From an uncultured Clostridia bacterium (GTDB lineage: Bacteria > Bacillota > Clostridia > TANB77 > CAG-508): 48,677 nt of DNA. Below the pieces are notes generated by a model that saw only the letters and a program-made list of their open reading frames with translations, did not search any database and was not told where the DNA came from. Below are positions 9,057 to 17,147 of this stretch, one piece after another (positions within the stretch are counted from its first letter, which is position 1; every line of letters begins with the position of its first letter). Position numbers and translations under genes: made by a program. The DNA lies in NCBI GenBank assembly GCA_947628815.1, contig CANRBJ010000003.1, positions 77,772 to 126,448 on the forward strand, given 5' to 3'.

Positions 9057-9692
9057 TTGGTATTAGTTTTTTCTATAATTATGTCTATTATTATTTTAAT
9101 GGTATTAATACTTATATTTAGTACTATTCAAATAAATTTGCAAAAAATAGATATATCAAACAATAACGACAAAAATGAATTAAAATATGACTATAAAATT
9201 TTTTTAAACTTGTATTTCTTAAATAAGATAAAATTTATATCTATAAAAATAGATAAAGAAAAAATGAAAAAGTTAGATATTAAGAAAAAGTTACAAAAAA
9301 TCAATTTTAGTAATATGAAAAAAGAACTACCAAGTAAAGATGAAGCAAAAAAACTTTTCAAGAAACTAGATGTAGAAGTTACGAAATTTAATTTAAGTGC
9401 AGAAATTGGAACCGAAGATGTTATTATTACTTCAGCAATAATTGCCTTACTATCAGCGGGTATTGGAATTGGACTTGCAGTTGTTATAAAGGATTATAAA
9501 AAAGAAAAATATAATTATAAAATTGTACCACTTTATCATAATAAAAATCAAATAAAATTAAATTTGAACAGTATAATTCAGGTAAAAATGGTACATATTA
9601 TTTATATAATATATGTTTTTTTTAAGAAAAGGAGAGTTGATAAGCATGAACGAACATCCAATAGAAGGTCTTATGATTACAGCTATGAATAG
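9057..9692 (+). CDS. ytfI: DUF2953 membrane protein (YtfI-like)
   Basis: A 211-residue protein starting at TTG 9057 behind AAGGTGA. It has an N-terminal hydrophobic segment (about residues 2-22), a lysine-rich middle, the FNLSAEIGTEDVIITSAIIALLSAGIGIG stretch in two halves around residues 120-147 and a C-terminal VHIIYIIYVFFKKRR end, all typical of DUF2953 proteins. In Bacilli and Clostridia this family sits directly upstream of gerW/ytfJ, as here. The stop lies 47 nt inside gerW, so the two are translationally coupled. The function in sporulation is not defined at molecular level. No CGG codon occurs in it. Confidence 0.75.
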   Translation: MVLVFSIIMSIIILMVLILIFSTIQINLQKIDISNNNDKNELKYDYKIFLNLYFLNKIKFISIKIDKEKMKKLDIKKKLQKINFSNMKKELPSKDEAKKLFKKLDVEVTKFNLSAEIGTEDVIITSAIIALLSAGIGIGLAVVIKDYKKEKYNYKIVPLYHNKNQIKLNLNSIIQVKMVHIIYIIYVFFKKRRVDKHERTSNRRSYDYSYE

Positions 9693-10284
9693 TATTGCTG
9701 ATATGATTGATGTAAATACAATTATAGGAGAACCAATAGAAACATCAAACAATATCGTAATAATACCAATTTCCAAAGTATCTTTCGGGTTTGCAGCAGG
9801 AGGAAGTGAATTTAGAGGAGAAACAATTGATGAATATAAGAAAAAAGAAAAAGAAGAAGCCATTCAATATAGGTTACCATTTGGAGGAGGAGCAGGTGCA
9901 GGAGTAAACATTAATCCAGTAGCATTTCTAATTATACAAGGAAATAACGTAAAACTATTACCAGTAGACCATACATCTTGTATTGATAAATTATTAGATT
10001 ATATGCCAGATTTAATGGAAAAAGCAAATAACTTAATGAATAAAGCAATGCAAAATAAAAAAGAAGAGAAAAACAAAATAAGGCAAGAAGAAATTAGACA
10101 AAAGAAGGAAGAAGAAAAAATAAAAGAAGAAGAAAGACAAGAAAGAATTATACAAAAAACAAGACCTAAAAGAACAAGAGAACCAAAAAATTTAGCATAT
10201 GAGATTGAATATAACCAAACAGGAGAAAATGATGTACCAGAAGAGATAGTTTATGAAGATTTCGACCAATATGATGATGAATAA
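9646..10284 (+). CDS. gerW: GerW family sporulation protein (YtfJ)
   Basis: The ATG at 9646 has AGGAGAG upstream; an upstream in-frame ATG at 9613 lacks a ribosome-binding site. It encodes 212 residues. The conserved GerW core is clear: an N-terminal helix MITAMNSIADMIDVNTIIGEP, then IIPISKVSFGFAAGGSEF, a glycine-rich GGGAGAGVNINPVAF and GNNVKLLPVD. The C-terminal third is a charged Lys/Glu/Arg coiled-coil-like tail not needed for the core fold. In Bacillus subtilis the YtfJ/GerW protein is required for lysozyme-dependent spore germination; a similar spore role is inferred here. A strong terminator follows. Confidence 0.88.
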   Translation: MNEHPIEGLMITAMNSIADMIDVNTIIGEPIETSNNIVIIPISKVSFGFAAGGSEFRGETIDEYKKKEKEEAIQYRLPFGGGAGAGVNINPVAFLIIQGNNVKLLPVDHTSCIDKLLDYMPDLMEKANNLMNKAMQNKKEEKNKIRQEEIRQKKEEEKIKEEERQERIIQKTRPKRTREPKNLAYEIEYNQTGENDVPEEIVYEDFDQYDDE

Positions 10285-10304
10285 AAAATTAATATATAGA
10301 TAAA

Positions 10305-10346
10305 AAAGATGAATTGCAAAAATAAAAATGCAAATTCATCTTTTTT
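10305..10346 (+). terminator. Terminator after gerW
   Basis: GATGAATT-GCA and TGC-AAATTCATC arms with an A-rich loop, followed by six T. Confidence 0.85.
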
Positions 10347-10422
10347 ATATTTAAATATATGATTTTGATTTTTTTTATAGTATAATATATCAGAAATAAT
10401 AGGTTAAATAGAAAGGGTATGT

Positions 10423-13234
10423 ATGAAAAGAAAGGATTTAAGAAGTAATATTATTCCAACTACTATTGAAAATACAGATGAATCTCAAGAAACAGGAAAT
10501 ACAAAATTTAATACAACTGATTTTATATATTTAGATAGCTATAATGAGCAATATGATGGTAAAAAAACAAATTTGGAAAGAAGAATATCTGCTACTGATT
10601 ATGCTCAAATGAATAATGCTTGTATATATCATGCTTATAAAACTCGTACTGGTAGGCCAACAACTTGGACGTGGCTTCGCGCCGATTGTCATAGTAGCGG
10701 TGTACGTTCTTTAACTGAGAACGGTGGTTGGAACAGTTTGTGTACTCATGACAGAGATATTGGGCTGTGTCCGTCTTTACATTATTATTTACCATCTGAT
10801 ATTTCAGAAAGTGAAAAATTTGATATAAGAGAAGTAATAGACACAGAAGGAAATATTATATATCATACTCTACAAATTGGTGAATATGTAAAAACAAAAG
10901 TAGATGAAGATTTAAGTAGAACATTGGAATCGCTGTATAACGGAGGAAAAATACAAGAAGGAATTTTATGCACTGGCAGGTGGTATTCAGGTAATGGTCA
11001 AAAAGAAAACTATAAAGATTATGCTGGAATTCATAGTCCAGAATTTGAATATAAAAAAAACAGATATGTAAGAGTAGTATCATACCCCAATGCAGAATAT
11101 AGCAAATATTCAGATGAAACACCATCTGGAAAGAAAGGGACAATAAGATGGGCGAGTGTTGAGCCAATTTCTTTTGTAATAAAAAATTGGGAGGAAATGC
11201 CTAAAAATATAAATCCAAAAGGAAATGGAAAAGCAAAATATTTTGATTTAAGAGCAGAAGAAGCAATTATTTCAAATATCCCATTTTATCCCAACACAAA
11301 TGACAAAAATAGTACAATGTGGCAAAATAGTTCAGTTCGTGGATTCTTTAACGGAATAGATGTTAGAAATATTAGGTCAAATGGCAATATAGAATATGGT
11401 GCAAATCGTGGTGGAAATTTTACAGGAGAATGTAATTTCTTAAATGAGGCATTTAATTTATCAAGAGAGCCAATGATAGAATATAAAATACCAGATAGTG
11501 AAAAAGACATACCAGATGATGCATTTAATGGTTGTATAACACTTAAAAAATTAGTAATACATTCTGGAATAAAATCTATTGGAAAGAGAGCTTTTGATGG
11601 ATTAAACTTTAAATATGCATATAGAACAAAAAATGGGGAATTAACACTTTCACATGAACTTCCTAAAGATAAAGATGAATATGAAGATGTAATAGATTTT
11701 GATAGATTAGCAGACTCTTTTGACGGATTTGATTATAGTATATTAGTGCAAAGTGATAAATTAGGTGAAATAATTAAAATTTCTGAAACTTTAAATAGAA
11801 ATAAGTTTAATATACCTTATGTATATGGATTAGCACTAGTTGAAAGTGGAAAAACAAAATTATTTTGTGACAATAGTGATTTTAGGTTTTTTAGAAATGA
11901 AATTCCAAAAATAAATGAAATGTTATTAGATTTTCCAGAAGAAGAAAGATTAGATTTTTTTAAATTTGCAAGTAGCTTAGGAGTTTTTTCGCGGAGAAAA
12001 AATATTGGATAAAAAAGGAAAAGAAACTGAGATACCTTTAGCACAAAAAGCATCATCTTTACTAGCTAAAATTTTAAAAACAAATGAGATGAGGTTAGGT
12101 AAATATCATGAACTGTTTGATTCAATGCCATTTGATGTTACACCTAATCAAGAATTTTTAGAATTTATATCACAGGAAGAAGTAAAAAAAATAAAAGATG
12201 AACAAGGAAATACTATCAAAAAAGAAACTAGTTTTTCAAATTTAGAACTAATTTTAAATTTAGAAAGAAATTATCCTAGTATGTTTATGAAGGTAATGTC
12301 AAACTTTGATGATGCAAAATCATATAGAGAAAGTTTAGATGAAAACGGAAGGCCAATAAAAATTTCTTGGGAAGAAGCTTTAAAGAAATTCTATTTAAGT
12401 AATAAATATATAGGAGTAACAAAAGAAAACGCAGATATTGCCCAAGTTTTTGGAGGAAAGGGTCTTTCACAAGAAGTATTTGATGAAGCAATTAAGCTAA
12501 GGCAAAAAGCGGAAAGTGCAAATGTTCCAAAACATATATTAGGAAAAACTTTAAGAGAAGAAACAATACTAGAAAGTATAGAAAGAATAAAAAAACAAAC
12601 TGAACAAGAATTAGTAAACGGAAGAGAAATGATAGAAGAATTATATGATAAGCAGTTTACATATGAATGGCTTAGTAAAAACGATCCGCGTAATAGTATA
12701 ATGGGATTATTTTGTAGTTGTTGTGCAACAATAACAAGTCAATTTTATGGAAGAGATATTGCGGTTTCAAGTGTTATTGCTAAAGATGTACAAAATATAG
12801 TTGTTAGAAATTCAAAAGGTGATATAATATCAAAAGGAACAATGTATGTAAATAAAGATAAAGGTTATGCAGTAATTAATGATTTCGAAATTAATAGAGA
12901 ATATAGAAATCATGAAAATTCTGTAGGAAAATATAATGTGGAAGAAACAAGTACAGAGGAACAAGCAAGAGAAATGATATTTAAAGCATTTCAAAGAGGA
13001 ATAAGGGCATTTATACAAGAATACGATAAACAAAATCCTAAAAAGCCATTAACTCAAATAAATGTTGGAATGGGGTATAATAGATTAAAGAAGCAAGTAG
13101 AAAGATTAAAAAAGGCAACATCGAATTTAACTGTACCATCTGAATATGGTTTTCAAGATGCAATGGCAGACGAACAATACATTCTTTACAAAAAAGCACA
13201 AAAACAAATAGAGAGTGGAGGATACGATAGATGA
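10423..13234 (+). CDS. 936-aa hybrid protein: lectin-like segment, LRR_5-like repeat and unknown C-terminal domain, joined by +1 CGG shift
   Basis: Two frames that look like separate genes (stop at 12012; second frame from 12005) become one 936-residue protein by +1 at CGGA 11992-11995: ...LGVFS-G-EKILDKKGKE. The start ATG 10423 follows GAAAGGG. Residues about 80-125 (TWTWLRA...IGLCPSLHYYLP) resemble DUF6273/C-type-lectin ends and are GC-rich, like the cassette variable regions. A second lectin-like part (WASVEPISFVIKNW... WQNSSVRGFFNGID) follows, then a BspA-like LRR_5 unit (IPDDAFNGCITLKKLVIHSG, GIKSIGKRAFDG). The C-terminal domain has NSIMGLFCSCCATI and later VQNIVVRNSKGDIISKG. I do not recognise a function for that domain. 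No signal peptide is seen, so it is probably cytoplasmic. It overlaps the next gene by ATGA. Confidence 0.75.
10665..10800 (+). other. GC-rich lectin-like segment, possible DGR variable region
   Basis: The stretch encoding TWTWLRADCHSSGVRSL through IGLCPSLHYYLP is clearly richer in G and C than flanking codons, with many NNY codons, like the cassette variable regions. It lies near the N-terminus rather than at the C-terminus, so the assignment is tentative. Confidence 0.4.
11992..11995 (+). other. +1 recoding site CGGA (hybrid protein)
   Basis: TCG-CGG-AGA must be read TCG-(C)GGA-GAA. The zero frame stops after RRKNIG; the +1 frame continues for 412 residues. Confidence 0.8.
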
Positions 13235-13455
13235 TGAATTTAAGTCAAACTAAACTTGTTGGTCTAACTATGGAACTTGATTTAAAAACACGAGAATATA
13301 AAAAATTGTGTGATAAGTTAGAACAATTAAAAAAAAGTGGCATAAACCCTAATGATGAGAAGTTGTTAGTATTAAATGGGCTATTTCAAAAAAATTATAA
13401 CGAGATAGTAGAAATAAATAGGCAAATAAAGGAACTAAATAATTGTGAAATGTGA
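13231..13455 (+). CDS. Small coiled-coil protein
   Basis: A 74-residue protein whose ATG overlaps the stop of the preceding gene (ATGA, 13231-13234) and whose TGA overlaps the GTG of recD2. The heptad-like pattern (MELDLKTREYKKLCDKLEQL and a second helix around QKNYNEIVEINRQIKEL) suggests a helical hairpin. I recognise no family. The tight coupling on both sides suggests it is made together with its neighbours. Confidence 0.6.
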   Translation: MMNLSQTKLVGLTMELDLKTREYKKLCDKLEQLKKSGINPNDEKLLVLNGLFQKNYNEIVEINRQIKELNNCEM

Positions 13456-15714
13456 CAATTGTAAAAAAATATGAGAAAAGAGGAAATAGATTGGAGATTC
13501 AAGGAATACTTAAAGGTATAATTTATCAAAACGAAATAAATAGTTATACAATAGCAGAATTCGAAACCGATGATGAAGAATTAACAGTTGTAGGGTATCT
13601 TCCGTTTATTAACTCTGGTGATACTTTAAAATTAATAGGAAAATTTGTTACACATCAAGATTATGGAAGACAGTTTAAAATAGATTCTTTTGAAAAGATG
13701 ATGCCACAAACTCTTGCTTCTCTTGAACAATATCTTTCAAATGGTACAATAAAAGGAATAGGTCCTGCTACTGCTAAAAAAATAGTAGATACTTTTGGAG
13801 AGGAAACAATTCATATTTTTAAGTATGAACCACAAAAGTTAGCTATTATAAAGGGAATTACTAATGAGAAGGCAATAGAAATGGCGGAGAGTTTTAACGA
13901 AAACTGGGAATTATGGCAAATTGTTGGTTTCTTAGAAAGGTTTGGTATTGGTGCTGCAAATGCTAAAAAAGTTTATAAGCTATTAGGTGCAAATGCTATT
14001 GAAAAAATTGAAGAAAATCCTTATATATTAATTGACATTGCAAGAGGTGTAGATTTTAAACAAATAGATAAAATGGCTTTAGATATTGGAATTGGTATGG
14101 ATAATGTTCAAAGAATAAGAAGCGGAATTAAATATAGTTTAATTAGGGTAAGCTATAATGGACATACCTGTGTAAAAAAAGAAAATTTAATTACATTTGT
14201 TAAAGAATTGTTGAATGTAGATACTATTATTATAGAAAATTGTTTAATTGACTTAAATGTAACAAATGAAATTGTAATAGAAAAGCAAGAAGAGATAGAA
14301 CTTGTATATCTATACCCATTTTATAAAGCAGAATATAATATAGCAGAAAAAATTTTATTATTAGATAACGAAGAAAACATAAAAAAAATAAAGAATTTTA
14401 AGCAAGAATTAAAAAGAATTGAAAAAGAAAGTAGTATTAAATTATCAGATAAACAAAAAGAAGCATTACAAGCAGTAAATGAAAATAATGTATGCATTAT
14501 AACAGGAGGGCCAGGAACTGGTAAAACAACAATTATAAAAAGCATAATAGATTTATATGAAGAACATAAGAAGAAAGTTGTACTATGTGCTCCAACAGGA
14601 AGAGCAGCAAAACGTATGACAGAAGCAACAAAAAAAGAAGCAAAAACATTGCATCGATTATTAGAAATAGGAAAAATAGAAGAAGAAGGAAATATTGAAA
14701 GTACAGATTATGATGTTGCACCAATTGATGCGGATGTAATAATTATTGATGAAGTATCTATGGTAGATTTATTTTTAATGAATTATTTATTAAAAGCAGT
14801 ATATAAAGGTACGAAATTAATACTAGTAGGAGATCAAGACCAATTGCCATCAGTTGGTCCGGGAAGTATTTTAGCAGATTTGATTGAATCTGGTAAAATT
14901 ACAACTATTCATTTAGATAGAATTTTTAGACAAGCTGCAAGAAGTAAAATTATAGTAAATGCACACAGAGTAAATACAGGAGAAAATTTTATAAGTAACG
15001 ACGAAGCAAAAGAAAATGCTACAAAAGAGGACTTTTTCTATATTAAAGAAAATTCAAACGAAGGAATGTTATATCAAGTTTTATCGCTTTGTAAAGAACG
15101 TTTGCAAAATTTTGGCGATTATGAATTTTTTGAAAATATACAAGTACTATCTCCAACAAGAAAAGGAATGCTTGGAACAAAAGAATTAAACAAGGCATTA
15201 CAAAAAGAATTAAACCCCGAATCAGATTTTAAAGCTGAAAAAAACAGTATGGGTGTAATATTTAGAGAACAAGATAAAATTATGCAAATACGAAATAACT
15301 ACGATATTTATTGGGAAAGAAAAGAACCAGAATATGAAAATGGAAGTGGTGTTTTTAATGGTGAACTTGGAATTATTGAAAAAATAGATCATTTTGAAAA
15401 GCAAGTTAAAATAAAATTTGATGATAATAAAGAAGCATGGTATGCGTTTTCAGATTTAGACCAAATAGAACATGCATATGCAATTACAATTCACAAAGCA
15501 CAACGGCTCGGAATTTGATTGTGTAGTTATGGTAATTCCACCATCAGCACCTATGTTACTTACAAGAAATTTATTATACACAGGTTTAACCAGAGCAAAA
15601 AAACTATTAGTCATAATTTCGCCAGAAAAAGTTATAAAATATATGATACAAAATAATGATACAAAAAGAAGAAATACAGGACTTATGTATAAACTTAAGA
15701 ATTTTAGCTTATAG
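13452..15714 (+). CDS. recD2: RecD2-type ATP-dependent helicase, with +1 shift at CGG
   Basis: GTG start overlapping the previous stop (GTGA). 753 residues with the +1 shift, the usual RecD2 size. A helix-hairpin-helix region is seen near residue 100 (GTIKGIGPATAKKIV), Walker A GGPGTGKTT at about 352, Walker B IIDEVSMVD at about 430, GDQDQLPSVGPG, and the C-terminal motif IHKAQGSEFD then LLYTGLTRAKK. RecD2 is a 5'-3' SF1B helicase in DNA repair and replication-fork maintenance. In the zero frame the protein ends ...HKAQRLGI, losing the last SF1 motif. +1 at CGGC 15504-15507 restores the highly conserved QGSEFD. Followed by the ToxIN locus, then comFC. Confidence 0.93.
15504..15507 (+). other. 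+1 recoding site CGGC (recD2)
   Basis: CAA-CGG-CTC read as CAA-(C)GGC-TCG gives HKAQGSEFD; the Gly is nearly invariant in this helicase motif. This is the only site of the ten whose fourth base is C. Confidence 0.92.
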
Positions 15715-15717
15715 GAC

Positions 15718-15746
15718 TTGTTATAGTTATAAAAATATAGTATAAT
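15718..15746 (+). promoter_or_regulatory. Promoter of the toxIN-like locus
   Basis: TTGTTA (15718-15723), 17-nt spacer, TATAAT (15741-15746). It overlaps the 3' end of recD2 by placement only a few bases after the stop and points at the repeat RNA. Confidence 0.75.
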
Positions 15747-15780
15747 GAATATACTAATAAAACTAACTTAGGTTAGAAAA

Positions 15781-15862
15781 GCGGTCTAAACTCCACCAAA
15801 CAACAAACGGAGAATGAAAAAGCGGTCTAAACTCCACCAAACAACAAACGGAGAATGAAAAA
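15781..15862 (+). ncRNA. toxI: ToxI-like antitoxin RNA: two perfect 41-bp tandem repeats
   Basis: Unit 15781-15821 is repeated exactly at 15822-15862. Each unit contains a CTCC...GGAG pairing. In type III toxin-antitoxin systems, short tandem repeats (about 34-36 nt in characterised toxI genes) lie between the promoter and a terminator upstream of toxN, and ToxN cuts the transcript into units that bind and inhibit it. Position, order and toxin match that scheme; the 41-nt unit is on the long side and only two copies are present. Confidence 0.85.
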
Positions 15863-15864
15863 GT

Positions 15865-15891
15865 TAGGAATTAGTTGTGTACTAATTCCTA
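15865..15891 (+). terminator. ToxI-ToxN internal terminator hairpin
   Basis: A 10-bp perfect stem TAGGAATTAG/CTAATTCCTA with a 7-nt loop and a T-rich 3' side. Type III loci carry such a terminator to keep antitoxin RNA in excess over toxin mRNA. Confidence 0.75.
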
Positions 15892-15915
15892 TATTATTTG
15901 TAAGGAGGGAGTAAA

Positions 15916-16410
15916 ATAGAAAATTTAAATTTATATAGAATAAAGGAAAAATATGCTAATTACTTATATGAAAACAATAAAAAAGTTATGAAATCATTTG
16001 AAGATAAGAAGAAAAGACCGTTTGTAGGAATTGTATTAAAAATTAATAATATTAATTATTTTGCACCTTTAAGTTCACCAAAAGAGAAACATAAAAGAAT
16101 GAAAACAAGTTTAGATTTTGTAAAGATAAATAATGGTAGAGATGGAATTATAAATCTAAATAATATGATACCTGTACCAATTGAATGTTGTATTAAAATA
16201 AATATAAGTAAAGAGATACAAGATGATAAAAATTATGGATTAATATTAAAATATCAGTATATATGGTGCAATGAAAATAAAGAGCAGATTATAAAAAAAG
16301 CAATTAAATTGTATAACCTGATTACATATAATAAGGCAAATTTAAAATTAAAAAATAGATGTTGTAATTATAAAAAATTAGAAGAAAAACTTAAGAAATT
16401 TTATCTTTAA
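15916..16410 (+). CDS. toxN: ToxN/AbiQ-family type III toxin endoribonuclease, apparent ATA start
   Basis: A 164-residue protein if started at ATA 15916, which is placed 6 nt after AAGGAGGG. The first in-frame ATG (15988) has no ribosome-binding site and would remove the conserved N-terminal strand and helix (NLYRIKEKYANYLY). ToxN landmarks: RPFVGIVLKINNINYFAPLSSPKEKHKRMK and DFVKINNG...GIINLNNMIPVP. Family members are RNases that abort phage infection and are held inactive by ToxI RNA pseudoknots. There is no ATG, GTG or TTG in frame between the ribosome-binding site and 15988. The ATA is either a genuine very weak start or a mutation that has silenced the toxin. Confidence 0.88.
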   Translation: MENLNLYRIKEKYANYLYENNKKVMKSFEDKKKRPFVGIVLKINNINYFAPLSSPKEKHKRMKTSLDFVKINNGRDGIINLNNMIPVPIECCIKINISKEIQDDKNYGLILKYQYIWCNENKEQIIKKAIKLYNLITYNKANLKLKNRCCNYKKLEEKLKKFYL

Positions 16411-16468
16411 TAATAGGAAATCCCTATTAAAAAATCCAAATAATTAAATAAGAAAAGAGGTTGTGCTT

Positions 16469-17120
16469 ATGCACTTTATTAATGTTGTCTTAAATATTAT
16501 TTATCCAAATGTTTGCGGAGTTTGCAATAAAATTTGTAAACAGGATATTTGTTCTAAATGCTTAGTAAAATTAAATAAAAATAAATTATGCAAAAAGCAT
16601 ATTTATTTATCTAAAAGTTTTTTTTATCACATGTACATATTTAAGTATGATGATTTTATTAGAAAAAATATTATACGCTACAAATTTAACAATCAAGCGT
16701 ATAGATATAAAAGTTTTGTAAATTTTATAATAAAAGATAAAAAAATATGTGGATTTTTGAAAAAGTATGATATAATAATCCCAGTTCCAATTAGTAAAAA
16801 ACGTATGTTAGAAAGAGGATATAACCAAAGTGAACTAATAGCAAAAGAACTTGCAAAAAAGCTAGAGTTTATAAATGTAGAACTGGATGTTTTACATAAA
16901 ATAAAAAATACAGTTGCACAAAGTTTGCTTGATAAAGAACATAGAAAAAACAACTTAAAAGATGCGTATGGTATTAAAAACGAAGAAAAAATAAAAGGCA
17001 AAAAAGTATTGTTATTTGATGATATTTTTACAACAGGAACTACAGCCGATGTTTGTAGCAAAGTTTTAAAACAAGCAGGAGCATATGAAATTCGGGGTAT
17101 TAACCCTTGCAAAAGATTAA
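16469..17120 (+). CDS. comFC: ComFC/GntX-type phosphoribosyltransferase-fold protein, with +1 shift at CGG
   Basis: The ATG 16469 lies 8 nt after AAAAGAGG (an in-frame GTG at 16463 is too close). N-terminal Cys motif CGVCNKICKQDICSKC, then PVPISKKRMLERGYNQ and the PRPP-binding-like loop LLFDDIFTTGTT. In the zero frame the C-terminus reads RGINPCKRLKINV and ends at 17134. +1 at CGGG 17093-17096 instead gives IGVLTLAKD and a stop at 17118-17120, matching the VxTLAR-type end of ComFC proteins; 216 residues. ComFC acts in DNA uptake during natural transformation in Bacillus. It is separated from recD2 here by ToxIN. Confidence 0.88.
17093..17096 (+). other. +1 recoding site CGGG (comFC)
   Basis: ATT-CGG-GGT read as ATT-(C)GGG-GTA restores GVLTLAKD. 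Here the zero frame is longer, so a gene finder would not notice the error. Confidence 0.75.
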
Positions 17121-17147
17121 AAATAAATGTGTAAAGAGGTGTAATTT

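Noticed and set aside
15781-15862. Two direct 41-bp repeats as a CRISPR array
   Set aside because: The units abut with no spacers and there are no cas genes; promoter, terminator and ToxN make a type III antitoxin RNA the better reading.
16411-16429. Small inverted repeat between toxN and comFC as a terminator
   Set aside because: Seven base pairs with no T-run on the plus strand; too weak to call.
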